Source: an uncultured Roseobacter sp. (lineage in GTDB: Bacteria; Pseudomonadota; Alphaproteobacteria; Rhodobacterales; Rhodobacteraceae). From it: a DNA stretch of 64,000 nt. Position numbers and translations under genes: made by a program. A model generated the notes under the pieces. The model did not search any database. It was given only the letters and a program-made list of their open reading frames with translations, and had not been told where the DNA came from. Of this stretch, positions 9,286-19,649 are shown one piece after another (position 1 is the stretch's first letter; the number at the start of each line of letters is the position of its first letter). Location of the stretch: the NCBI RefSeq assembly GCF_947495275.1, contig NZ_CANLYL010000002.1:124001-188000 (forward strand), given 5' to 3'.

Positions 9286-9729
9286 ATGCGGATTGCCATT
9301 CAGCAAGCGCCTTTTGATCTGGGTGTCGAAAGTACCCGTTTTGCGGCCGGTCATCGCGATGTCGGTGCCGTGGTAACATTCACGGGGATTGTGCGCGATA
9401 CCGGCAATGCGCGGCTGGATGCGATGGAGATCGAGCATTACCCGGGCATGACCGAAACGGCGGTGACCGAGATGGCGCGCGAGGCGCAAACCCGCTGGTC
9501 GCTGGCGGATGTTCTGATCATTCATCGCCATGGGCGGCTTGAGACCGGCGATATGATCATGATGGTTGCCACCGCGTCACGGCACCGCAAGGATGCCTTT
9601 GAGGCGGCTGAATACCTGATGGATTATCTGAAATCCCGCGCGCCGTTCTGGAAGCGGGAAGTTACTGCCGAAGGGGCCTCCTGGGTTGAGGCGCGGGGTG
9701 AAGATGAGGATGCGTTAAGCCGCTGGTAA
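9286..9729 (+). CDS. moaE: MoaE, molybdopterin synthase catalytic subunit
   Basis: MoaE is the large subunit of molybdopterin synthase, making the dithiolene of the molybdenum cofactor with sulfur from MoaD. It is 147 residues. Family marks are GAVVTFTGIVRD (about 23-34), the IEHYPGM segment, the HRHGRL motif and HRKDAFEAAEYLMDYLKSRAPFWKRE near the C-terminus, which includes the active-site lysines. It ends a few bases before the convergent oxyR gene. Confidence 0.97.
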   Translation: MRIAIQQAPFDLGVESTRFAAGHRDVGAVVTFTGIVRDTGNARLDAMEIEHYPGMTETAVTEMAREAQTRWSLADVLIIHRHGRLETGDMIMMVATASRHRKDAFEAAEYLMDYLKSRAPFWKREVTAEGASWVEARGEDEDALSRW

Positions 9730-9737
9730 TGCCGCAC

Positions 9738-10664
9738 CTATCCTCCGGATCGCTTGCACTGTTCTGTTTTGAGGGCTTCGGCGGAACGTTGCACGACATC
9801 GGAAATCTGGTGAAGCTGAGCCGACAGTGGGCTGGTTTTTCGCCAGACCATCCCAATGGTGCGAGAGGGTTCCGGCGCGTTCAGGGAGGCAATGGAAACG
9901 GCGGCTGATTTGGTTTCGACCGGCACGGCCATCTCCGGGATCAATGTGACACCAATGCCTGTCCCGACCATTTGCACAAGGGTCGAGAGCGAACTGCCAT
10001 CCATCCCCTCGCGTGCCAAGGGCGACCGCAAGCCGCAGAACGACAGAGCCTGATCGCGAAAACAATGGCCTTCTTCGAGCAAAAGCAGCCGCATTTCGCG
10101 TAAGGACTCGCGATTTGGCACCGGTTTTCCGGCATCTTCCTGACTGCGAACAAGGACAAAATTCTCCTCGAACAGCGGAATTTCTGTCAGCGAAGGCTCG
10201 GAAATCGGCAAGGCCACAATGGCCGTATCAAGCCGCCCCTCGATCAGCTCCTTGATCAGCTTGTCCGTCAGCGTTTCGCGGATGTGAATGTCCAGATCGG
10301 CATGGGCCAGGGACAGGTTGCCAATGATCCTGGGCAAGAGATAAGGGGCAATTGTGGGAATAATGCCAATGCGCAGCTTCCCCACCAGCCCGTCATTGGA
10401 CGCGCGCGCCAGATCGCCCAGATCATCCACAGATTGCAGGATCGCGCGAACCCGCTCGGCAAAAACCTCGCCAAAGGCTGTCAGGCGTACATGACGCGCG
10501 CCGCGCTCGAAAAGCGGTGTGCCAAGCGATTCCTCAAGCTCCTTTATCTGCACCGAGATCGCCGGCTGCGAGATCGAACAACTGTCTGCCGCGCGACCAA
10601 AATGCCCCAGCGCGGCCACGGCTTCGAAATAGCGCAATTGCTTGAAGGTGAGATTGAGGGTCAT
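9738..10664 (-). CDS. oxyR: OxyR, peroxide-sensing LysR-type regulator
   Basis: OxyR senses hydrogen peroxide by forming a disulfide and then activates catalase and related genes. The 308-residue protein has an N-terminal LysR winged helix (FKQLRYFEAVAALGHFGRAAD) and a substrate-binding-type sensor. The redox cysteines are present as C201 and C210 in the segment GHCFRDQALSFC, matching C199 and C208 of E. coli OxyR. The conserved GTGIGVTLIPEMAV region is also intact. It is divergent from katG, the classical OxyR target, with about 97 bases between them. Confidence 0.95.
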   Translation of the reverse strand: MTLNLTFKQLRYFEAVAALGHFGRAADSCSISQPAISVQIKELEESLGTPLFERGARHVRLTAFGEVFAERVRAILQSVDDLGDLARASNDGLVGKLRIGIIPTIAPYLLPRIIGNLSLAHADLDIHIRETLTDKLIKELIEGRLDTAIVALPISEPSLTEIPLFEENFVLVRSQEDAGKPVPNRESLREMRLLLLEEGHCFRDQALSFCGLRSPLAREGMDGSSLSTLVQMVGTGIGVTLIPEMAVPVETKSAAVSIASLNAPEPSRTIGMVWRKTSPLSAQLHQISDVVQRSAEALKTEQCKRSGG

Positions 10665-10674
10665 AGGTTCAGAT

Positions 10675-10687
10675 TATCGCTGCGATA
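10675..10687. promoter_or_regulatory. Candidate OxyR operator between oxyR and katG
   Basis: A perfect inverted repeat TATCGC-T-GCGATA lies 11 bases upstream of the oxyR start and 75 bases before katG. The ATCG/CGAT arms fit the T-N11-A logic of LysR-type sites, and the position suits both autoregulation and katG activation. Binding is inferred from symmetry and location. Confidence 0.5.
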
Positions 10688-10725
10688 GGAAAATCCAAAT
10701 TAAACATATCGAAGTGATCTGGTAA

Positions 10726-12945
<2,220 letters not shown>

Positions 12946-13128
12946 CAAATTGGCCTGCTTGGCGGGCCAGTTTCAGATAAACCAGACTATTTTGGCGGGT
13001 GGCTTCGGCGCCCGCCAGAACTTTATCTGCCGCGCCATCCGGGTCTTGTGTTGACGTGTATCAAGGCGCGGGTTCCGCGTGGGCGCTAAGCTTTTGACAT
13101 CCCAATTTTTTAGCAGGAGACAAAAGCA

Positions 13129-13575
13129 ATGTTCAGCAAGATCACGGTCGGATTTGACGGATCGAAACCATCTGAAAACGCACTTCGGCTCGCCTGCGAC
13201 CTTGCAGGGAAATACGCCGCGGAGATTCACATCGTTCACACGCCGAAACCCGAAACCGTTGCCTTTGCCACAGGGGCGGTGGCGGGCTACCACGTTGCCA
13301 CCACCATGCCGTCGGCCGAGGAAGTGGAAAAAACCGCCCAGAAGTTATTGTCCACCGCCATCGAGATCACCAAGGAGGCAGGCTTGCCATCGGTTGCCAC
13401 GCACATCGAACATGGCGATCCTGCGCAATCCCTGCTGGATACAGCCGAAACCCTGGGTTCTGATCTGATCGTGACGGGGCGTCGCGGTCTGGGTAATTTA
13501 TCCGCTTTGGTTCTGGGCAGCACATCGCAAAAGGTCAGCCATCTGGCGACATGTGCCCATCTGACGGTTTCCTAG
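13129..13575 (+). CDS. Universal stress protein (UspA family)
   Basis: This 148-residue single-domain Usp has the family start ITVGFDGSKPSENALRLACDLA and the ATP-binding-type C-terminal motif GRRGLGNLSALVLGSTSQKVSHLATC (G-2x-G-9x-G-S), so it probably binds ATP. It sits after katG and ends just before a convergent gene. A GCAGGAGA ribosome site precedes the ATG. Which stress it answers cannot be told; a possible link to oxidative stress rests only on the neighbouring oxyR-katG pair. Confidence 0.93.
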   Translation: MFSKITVGFDGSKPSENALRLACDLAGKYAAEIHIVHTPKPETVAFATGAVAGYHVATTMPSAEEVEKTAQKLLSTAIEITKEAGLPSVATHIEHGDPAQSLLDTAETLGSDLIVTGRRGLGNLSALVLGSTSQKVSHLATCAHLTVS

Positions 13576-13582
13576 CCGCGCG

Positions 13583-13909
13583 TCAGCCGACATGCAGGCG
13601 ATCAAGGCGCGCGCGCAGCTCTTCGGCTTCGTGGCGCGCATCGCGCAGCCCGTCCATGGCGGCGCGCAACTCGGCCTCGGTTTGGGCCAGCTGATTGGTC
13701 AGCTCGGCCTCGCGCTGTTGCAGGTAGGTAATGGCCTGATCGCGGGTCTCTTCGGCCTCGTGTAACTCCTGGCTCATCCGGTCAAGTTCTGCCACATCCC
13801 CAGCCGCCACGCGGCTGAAGCGATGCACGATCCAGTTGGCAAACCAACCAAGGCAGAAAGCCACAAAGAGGATGATCGCTGTCGCAATGACAAACTCTGT
13901 CCTACTCAT
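13583..13909 (-). CDS. Membrane-anchored coiled-coil protein, function unknown
   Basis: This 108-residue protein has one N-terminal membrane helix (EFVIATAIILFVAFCLGWFANWIVH) followed by a long, strongly charged heptad-rich helix (residues about 40-105, with repeated Glu-Leu/Gln pairs) typical of a coiled coil. The ATG at 13909 overlaps the last eight bases of the upstream OmpA-family gene, so the two are translated together. A structural role in the envelope with the OmpA-like protein is a reasonable guess but no family is recognised. Confidence 0.75.
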   Translation of the reverse strand: MSRTEFVIATAIILFVAFCLGWFANWIVHRFSRVAAGDVAELDRMSQELHEAEETRDQAITYLQQREAELTNQLAQTEAELRAAMDGLRDARHEAEELRARLDRLHVG

Positions 13910-15821
13910 TGTTGCTTCCCTCTTCCGCGGTGCCTGCTGCTGCGTCACCGGTCTGAGCTCCTGTATCACCGGATTCGGCCACGCTTTCCAGTGTTGTTTG
14001 CGGCTCAGGCTCTGAAGGTTTCGGGCGGATCAGCCTGAATTCAATGCGCCTGTTGGCTTCTCGGCCTGCCTCGCTGCCGTTGTCGGCGACGGGGGCGGTC
14101 TCACCATATCCCTTGGCCGCAAAAGAGCCCGTCAAAACCCGGCGCGCGCGCAATTCGTTCAGAACCGATTCCGCTCGTGCCTGGCTCAATGACAGGTTCA
14201 TTTCTTCACGGCCCTGGCTGTCGGTATGACCCTGTACCTCAAGGCGGATATCGCCGCATTCCTTCAGAATCTCGGCGATGCTGTCCATCGTGCTCAAGGC
14301 GCTGGTGTCAATGGTCGCGCTGCCGGGTTCAAAGTTGATCTTGGCCTCAGAAACAACCGTCGCGATCTGCGCCTCGCACTCTTCGGGTGATGGCAATGCC
14401 GCAATCGGGTCGAGCGCTTCGACATAAGCAATGTCGATCTCGAAGGTGGCCTCTTCACCCAGCTTGTCAGCCATCAACTGGGCAATGGCGGTGCTGGCAT
14501 TGGCATTGCCGGAACGGCCTGTCATGGTAATGGCATCCGGGGTGACGGTTGCGGCACCATTGTTGAGAAAACCCAGAGCCTCAATGCCCGTCAGGACACG
14601 CGCGGGCCAATCTGCGGGCAAGTCATCGACAACCCGCGCGGCCGTGTAGACATTTTCCGATCCGAACTTTGCCCGCGCGAAACTGTCGGCGACCTCGCGC
14701 ATTTTTGCGTCCGTGATGCGCCCGCGTAACTGAATCTGACCCTCGGGGCTCAGGGTGGCCACGAATTCCGGTGGTCCCGCTGATGGCTCAGGGGTCTCGG
14801 GCAGCACCGGGTAGAGCGCGAAGACTTCCGGCAGGCTGTTTTCCAACTCGCCCGTGACCCGATCAAACAGGCGTTGTTCAGTCCCTTCCGCGGCCACAAG
14901 GGTGATGTCGGCATTGGAAAAGGTCACACTGCCCGCGCCCAATTCGGCCAGCGCCCCAATGGCCGCTTCGGCGGCGTCGGTCCAGTTTCTGGACGGCACA
15001 CCCATGCCAATGGTACAGCGCCCGGGCCCGGTAAGGCCCGCCTCAAAAGCGGCTGTCAGAATACGCCGCTGGCTTTCTTCGGTGTCCGCCGAGCAGGAAT
15101 CGAACCGGCTGCCGTTTTCATCTTTCACAAAGCGCAGCGTGAAGGGCGTGATAACCGGGCGCGGGGCCGTGATGTTCATCGACAGGCGCAGCGCCGGGGG
15201 GGCCGAGCGGATCAGATCCGCTTCCATTTTGGCCTTGGCATCGCTGCTGTCGGCGATGGCCGTGATTTCAACGCGGCCTGCGTCAACCGACACTTTGGCG
15301 CGCGGCAGGTCTTCTATGGCGGCTGTCGCAAAGGCCAGCGCATCGTCCCAACCGCCGGGGACGGGGTAGTCTGCGGTCTCCAGAAGATCGGTCACCGGCA
15401 GATCGCTCATGTCCACGAAGCCTTCAATCAGCGCGTCCCGGTCCGTCGCTTCCGGGATCAACCCGATGATCGACAAACCCGCGGTATTGCGCAGAACTTC
15501 GACGGAAAATCGCGGGGCGATGATGGAGGCCGCGGCTTCGACTTCCATCTCGTCGATCACCCGCGCGGCATCCACGACCGAGCCCGCGACGCTGAGGGCG
15601 CGAAACCGCACAGCTTCATTCGGGGCCAGCCCGGCAAGGGTGACGCGCAGCCCGTCTGCCTCAACCTCCGCCCAGACAAGATCATTGCTGTCCAGCGCAT
15701 CTCTCACGCCGATTTCAGATGAGTCCTCGATCAGTTGAACCGATGAATTGGCGGCAAACAAAGCCGCCGCGGCAGCGGCCACAAAGGCAGAGATAACAAG
15801 AGAATACTGAGACAGGCGCAT
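13902..15821 (-). CDS. OmpA-family protein with BON-like repeats
   Basis: This large envelope protein (about 639 residues from the ATG at 15821) starts with a membrane or signal segment (YSLVISAFVAAAAAALFAA). The middle part repeats segments resembling BON domains (for example PPEFVATLSPEGQIQLRGRITDA), which are thought to bind membranes. The C-terminal 110 residues are a peptidoglycan-binding OmpA domain: INFEPGSATID, then VQGHTDSQGREEMNLSLSQARA, and GYGETAPVADN with NRRIEFRL. It likely ties the envelope to the cell wall. It is co-transcribed with the coiled-coil gene. The longer frame from 15842 adds only seven residues. Confidence 0.9.
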   Translation of the reverse strand: MRLSQYSLVISAFVAAAAAALFAANSSVQLIEDSSEIGVRDALDSNDLVWAEVEADGLRVTLAGLAPNEAVRFRALSVAGSVVDAARVIDEMEVEAAASIIAPRFSVEVLRNTAGLSIIGLIPEATDRDALIEGFVDMSDLPVTDLLETADYPVPGGWDDALAFATAAIEDLPRAKVSVDAGRVEITAIADSSDAKAKMEADLIRSAPPALRLSMNITAPRPVITPFTLRFVKDENGSRFDSCSADTEESQRRILTAAFEAGLTGPGRCTIGMGVPSRNWTDAAEAAIGALAELGAGSVTFSNADITLVAAEGTEQRLFDRVTGELENSLPEVFALYPVLPETPEPSAGPPEFVATLSPEGQIQLRGRITDAKMREVADSFARAKFGSENVYTAARVVDDLPADWPARVLTGIEALGFLNNGAATVTPDAITMTGRSGNANASTAIAQLMADKLGEEATFEIDIAYVEALDPIAALPSPEECEAQIATVVSEAKINFEPGSATIDTSALSTMDSIAEILKECGDIRLEVQGHTDSQGREEMNLSLSQARAESVLNELRARRVLTGSFAAKGYGETAPVADNGSEAGREANRRIEFRLIRPKPSEPEPQTTLESVAESGDTGAQTGDAAAGTAEEGSNNE

Positions 15822-15881
15822 ATCACCGGGTGGTCTGAACAAGGTCTCTTACCTGATACGCCTCCGGGCGCGGGGTTTCAA

Positions 15882-16844
15882 TCATGCCAGCAGCGCTGCG
15901 GCAAAAAAGAGCAGCGGGATCATGCCAGTATCCCGGTTGGCGCGAAACAGTTGTAACAATTTCCCGCTATCCTCGATGTCGAGCCCGCGCAATTGCCAGG
16001 CCATGTGCCAGCCCATGGCCCAGGGTCCCGCCAGCGCCAGCACCATGGCCAGGACGCTGGCATGCGGCAGTGCGCTGTAAATCACTGCCAATCCCATCAA
16101 CCCCACCGTCGCCATCAGGAAGCGGCGCAGCCATTTAGCCGTGTTTTTTCCAAAAAGACGGGCGGTGGATTTGATGCCGATCAGGGCGTCATCCTCGGTA
16201 TCCTGATGGGCGTAGATCGTGTCGTAGAACAATGTCCAGGCGATTCCGGCGGCGTATAACACTATCGCCGGGGCGTGCAGGGTGCCGCTATGGGCGGCCC
16301 AGGCCAGCATGGCACCCCAGTTGAAGGCGAGCCCCAGAAAAACCTGCGGCCACCATGTGAACCGCTTTGCGAAGGGGTAGATCGCCACCGGCAACAGCGC
16401 AAGCACCCCCATGGCAATCGCCGCCTGATGGAAGGTCAGCAGAATGCAAAGGGCCAGCAGGGATTGCGCGCACATCCAGATCACCGCGCCCCGAACGCTG
16501 ACCTGCCCTGACGGGATGGGCCGTGATCGCGTGCGCTCGACCTGCCCGTCAAAATTGCGATCACTGATGTCATTCCAGGTGCAGCCCGCGCCCCGCATGA
16601 GCCAGGCACCAATGCCACAGCCGACCGCGATCCACAGATCGTGCCAGCTGGTGTTGCCATCGTGGATCATCGCCAGAATGAGGCCCCACCAACAGGGCAA
16701 CAGCAAGAGCCACGTGCCGATCGGTCGGTCGGCGCGGCTGAGGCGCAAATACGGGCGTGACCACGCAGGGGCATGTATATCGACCCAGTTGTCTTTTACC
16801 GCATCGGCCACCTGACCATCTGGTACTGTCTTCGGGTCTTGCAT
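15882..16844 (-). CDS. ubiA: UbiA, 4-hydroxybenzoate polyprenyltransferase
   Basis: UbiA attaches the polyprenyl tail to 4-hydroxybenzoate in ubiquinone synthesis at the inner membrane. From the ATG at 16844 the protein is 320 residues. Both Asp-rich motifs for Mg-prenyl diphosphate are present: NDISDRNFDGQVERTRSRP and YDTIYAHQDTEDD. About eight membrane helices surround them, and the DRPIGTWLLLLPCWWGL start is typical. It is divergent from rsmE with only about a dozen bases between the two starts, so promoters must overlap the coding starts. Confidence 0.95.
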   Translation of the reverse strand: MQDPKTVPDGQVADAVKDNWVDIHAPAWSRPYLRLSRADRPIGTWLLLLPCWWGLILAMIHDGNTSWHDLWIAVGCGIGAWLMRGAGCTWNDISDRNFDGQVERTRSRPIPSGQVSVRGAVIWMCAQSLLALCILLTFHQAAIAMGVLALLPVAIYPFAKRFTWWPQVFLGLAFNWGAMLAWAAHSGTLHAPAIVLYAAGIAWTLFYDTIYAHQDTEDDALIGIKSTARLFGKNTAKWLRRFLMATVGLMGLAVIYSALPHASVLAMVLALAGPWAMGWHMAWQLRGLDIEDSGKLLQLFRANRDTGMIPLLFFAAALLA

Positions 16845-16856
16845 ATGTATCTCTCC

Positions 16857-17588
16857 ATGGACCGTATCGTGACAGCCAAGATCCGACTTTATGTAGAGCA
16901 TGCTTTGGGGCAGGGGCAATTGGTTCCGATGTCGCGGGAGCAGGCACATTACCTTTTTGGCGTGATGCGGCTGGGTGTGGGTGCCCCCGTGCTACTTTTC
17001 GATGGAAAGAATGGCGAATGGCTGGCCGAAGTGGCCGAGGCTGGCAAACGCGGAGGCGTGCTGAGCGTTCTGGAGCAGACAAGGCCGTTGCAGATGCCGC
17101 CCGATCTGTGGTTGCTCTTTGCGCCGATCAAAAAGGCGCGCACGGATTTCATCGTGGAAAAAGCGGTCGAGTTGGGGGCGGGCAGGATCGTTCCGGTCCA
17201 GACCGCGTTCACGAATTCCGGACGTATCCACAAAGATCGCCTTCAGGCCCACGCGGTGGAGGCAGCCGAACAATGTGGCGCTACATATGTGCCCGAAGTG
17301 GCCGATATGGTCCGGCTGGATGCGGCACTGGACCGATGGGATCGGTCGCGCCAGATCATGTTCTGCGACGAAGCCCGGGCTGGGGAGCAGGCGGCTTTGC
17401 CTCCGGCAAACGGCCCCTGGGCAATCCTGATTGGTCCCGAAGGCGGGTTTTCACCCAAGGAACGGGACCGCCTGCACCGGCTGGAGGTTGCGCACCCGGT
17501 GCCGCTCGGCCCACGGATCCTGAGAGCGGACACGGCGGCTGTTGCGGCCCTGACACTGTGGCAAAATCAACTGGGAGACTGGCAATGA
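16857..17588 (+). CDS. rsmE: RsmE, 16S rRNA (uracil-1498-N3)-methyltransferase
   Basis: RsmE methylates U1498 of 16S rRNA using S-adenosylmethionine. The protein (about 243 residues from the ATG at 16857) has the N-terminal PUA-like part (AKIRLYVEHALGQGQ...QAHYLFGVMRL) and a SPOUT-class knot at the C-terminus with IGPEGGFSPKERDRL and LGPRILRADTAAVAAL. The exact start is uncertain: an in-frame ATG lies 12 bases upstream. Its stop overlaps the next gene by four bases. Confidence 0.94.
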   Translation: MDRIVTAKIRLYVEHALGQGQLVPMSREQAHYLFGVMRLGVGAPVLLFDGKNGEWLAEVAEAGKRGGVLSVLEQTRPLQMPPDLWLLFAPIKKARTDFIVEKAVELGAGRIVPVQTAFTNSGRIHKDRLQAHAVEAAEQCGATYVPEVADMVRLDAALDRWDRSRQIMFCDEARAGEQAALPPANGPWAILIGPEGGFSPKERDRLHRLEVAHPVPLGPRILRADTAAVAALTLWQNQLGDWQ

Positions 17589-18106
17589 TCCGACCCGAGG
17601 CCAAGGCCCAGCTGCTCAGATGGCGCGAAGCCCTCGCGGGCGCTTTCATGGTTGCTGTGGGCCTGTGGTGGCTTCTGGGTCCGGGGCGGCTCTTGATCTT
17701 CCCGGCAGCGGCACTGATTGTTGCCGGGGGCGCGCTGATCTGGATCGGTGTGCAACGCGCGCGGTTTCGAAATGCGGGTGAAGGGCCGGGTTCCGTGCGT
17801 GTCGATGAGGGACAGATCACCTATTTCGGACCCCTGACGGGGGGCGCGGTTGCTTTGCAGGAACTGTCGCAACTCACTCTGGACAAAGGACTTTTCCCGG
17901 CGCATTGGCGGTTGCGGCAGCCCGGTCATCCTGAACTGCTGATCCCGATCAACGCCGAAGGGGCCGACGCACTTTTTGACGCTTTCGCGACGCTCTCGGG
18001 ATTGCGGACAGAACGCATGCTGAGCGCCCTGCAGACAAAGGGCAAACACCCGATTGTGATCTGGCAGCGCGATCCTTCGGCGAATGCACAGATTAGTCTG
18101 CATTGA
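17585..18106 (+). CDS. Two-helix membrane protein of unknown function
   Basis: This 173-residue protein starts at an ATG that overlaps the rsmE stop (ATGA). Residues about 15-60 form two membrane helices (ALAGAFMVAVGLWWLLG and LLIFPAAALIVAGGALIWIGV). The rest is a soluble domain with GSVRVDEGQITYFGPLTGGAVAL, a pattern seen in PH-like membrane-linked domains. It matches an uncharacterised family that I recall following rsmE and preceding gshA in Rhodobacterales. Function is not known. Confidence 0.8.
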   Translation: MIRPEAKAQLLRWREALAGAFMVAVGLWWLLGPGRLLIFPAAALIVAGGALIWIGVQRARFRNAGEGPGSVRVDEGQITYFGPLTGGAVALQELSQLTLDKGLFPAHWRLRQPGHPELLIPINAEGADALFDAFATLSGLRTERMLSALQTKGKHPIVIWQRDPSANAQISLH

Positions 18107-18173
18107 CACCCCGATGAATTCGCCGCATCCCTGAGCCCTGATACGCATCGGCTGAACAAACGGAGCCTCGCAC

Positions 18174-19544
18174 ATGTCCATTCCTCAATCCGGCGGCGGC
18201 CCGATCACCTCCCATGACCAATTGGCGCAATATCTGGCGGATGGATGCAAGCCGAAAGAAGACTGGCGCATCGGGACCGAGCACGAGAAGTTTGGCTATT
18301 GCAAAGACACGCTGCAACCGCTGCCCTATGAGGGTGCGCGTTCGATCCGGGTGATGCTGGAAGGTCTGCGCGACACCCACGGCTGGGCGCCGGTCGAAGA
18401 AGGCGGCAAGCTCATCGGGCTGGAAAAGGACGGGGCCAATATCAGCCTGGAACCCGGCGGGCAGCTTGAGCTTTCGGGGGGTCCGCTGGAGACCATCCAC
18501 GAGACCTGCGACGAGGTGAACACCCATCTGCGCGAAGTGCAGGACGTGGCCGACAGGATCGGCGCGGGGTTCATCGGTCTGGGGGCAGCCCCGATCTGGA
18601 CCCATGACGACATGGATCTGATGCCCAAGGGCCGCTACAAACTGATGAATGAATATATGGCCAAGGTCGGCACCATGGGCCGGGTCATGATGCGCCGCAC
18701 CTGCACGGTTCAGGTCAACCTCGATTTCGGCTCCGAGCAGGACATGATCCAGAAAATGCGCGTGGCGCTGGCGCTGCAACCGATTGCCACGGCGCTGTTC
18801 GCCAATTCGCCCTTCTTTGAAGGCAAACCCAACGGGCATAAATCCTGGCGCAGCCGCGTCTGGCGCGATCTTGATGACGCGCGCACCGGGACCTTGCCCT
18901 TTGTCTTTGAAGACGGATTCGGTTTTGAGCGCTGGGCTGAATATGCGCTCGATGTGCCGATGTATTTTGTCTATCGCGACGGCCAGTATATCGACGCGCT
19001 GGGCATGTCTTTCCGCGACTTCCTGAAAGGCGAACTGCCTGCCTTGCCGGGCGAAATCCCGACATTGAGCGATTGGGCGGATCATCTGACCACCGCCTTC
19101 CCCGAGGCGCGGATGAAGCGGTTTATCGAGATGCGCGGGGCCGATGGCGGCCCATGGCGCCGTCTTTGTGCCTTGCCCGCGTTCTGGGTCGGACTGATGT
19201 ATGACCAGTCGGCACTGGACGGGGCCTGGGATCTCGCAAAAGACTGGGATGCAGAGACCCGTGAGACCATGCGCGTGGCGGCCTCCGTTGACGGGCTTCA
19301 GGCCGAGGTGAACGGGATCAACATGCATGACATCGCGCGCGAGGCGGTGGCGCTCAGCCACGAAGGACTCAAGGCCCGCGCCCGTCCCGGAGCCGGTGGC
19401 TTGGTGCCGGATGAAACCCATTTCCTCAACGCGCTGCAAGAGAGCATCGAAAGCGGCAAAGTGCCCGCCGATGAGCTGCTGGATCACTATCACGGCGACT
19501 GGCAGGGTGATCTGAACCGCATCTATTCGGAATATTCCTACTGA
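18174..19544 (+). CDS. gshA: Glutamate-cysteine ligase, plant/alphaproteobacterial type
   Basis: This enzyme makes gamma-glutamylcysteine, the first step of glutathione synthesis. The 456-residue protein belongs to the GCS2 branch shared by plants and alphaproteobacteria, unlike E. coli GshA. Signature stretches are RIGTEHEKFGY near residue 33, ISLEPGGQLELSGGPLETIHET (about 94-115) and MMRRTCTVQVNLDF (about 168-181), which form the glutamate and ATP sites. The ATG follows a CGGAGCC site. The gene stands alone; nothing in the neighbourhood suggests special regulation. Confidence 0.95.
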   Translation: MSIPQSGGGPITSHDQLAQYLADGCKPKEDWRIGTEHEKFGYCKDTLQPLPYEGARSIRVMLEGLRDTHGWAPVEEGGKLIGLEKDGANISLEPGGQLELSGGPLETIHETCDEVNTHLREVQDVADRIGAGFIGLGAAPIWTHDDMDLMPKGRYKLMNEYMAKVGTMGRVMMRRTCTVQVNLDFGSEQDMIQKMRVALALQPIATALFANSPFFEGKPNGHKSWRSRVWRDLDDARTGTLPFVFEDGFGFERWAEYALDVPMYFVYRDGQYIDALGMSFRDFLKGELPALPGEIPTLSDWADHLTTAFPEARMKRFIEMRGADGGPWRRLCALPAFWVGLMYDQSALDGAWDLAKDWDAETRETMRVAASVDGLQAEVNGINMHDIAREAVALSHEGLKARARPGAGGLVPDETHFLNALQESIESGKVPADELLDHYHGDWQGDLNRIYSEYSY

Positions 19545-19649
19545 GCGCAGAGCGCCCCGCAGCCTGATGCAGGCGCGAGGCCCGAACGCCGGTCACGATA
19601 ACGGGCTTCCGTAAATGGTAGGGCCCTGGTTTCAAGGATCGCGCGCCGC

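Noticed and set aside
12958-13020. Hairpins after katG as rho-independent terminators
   Set aside because: The stems (for example GGCGGGT...GCCCGCC) are good but no T-run follows on either strand.
16757-17584. N-terminal part of a 449-codon frame running through rsmE into the next gene
   Set aside because: This part is out of frame with rsmE and Arg/Gly-rich; the real gene is the 173-residue protein starting at 17585.
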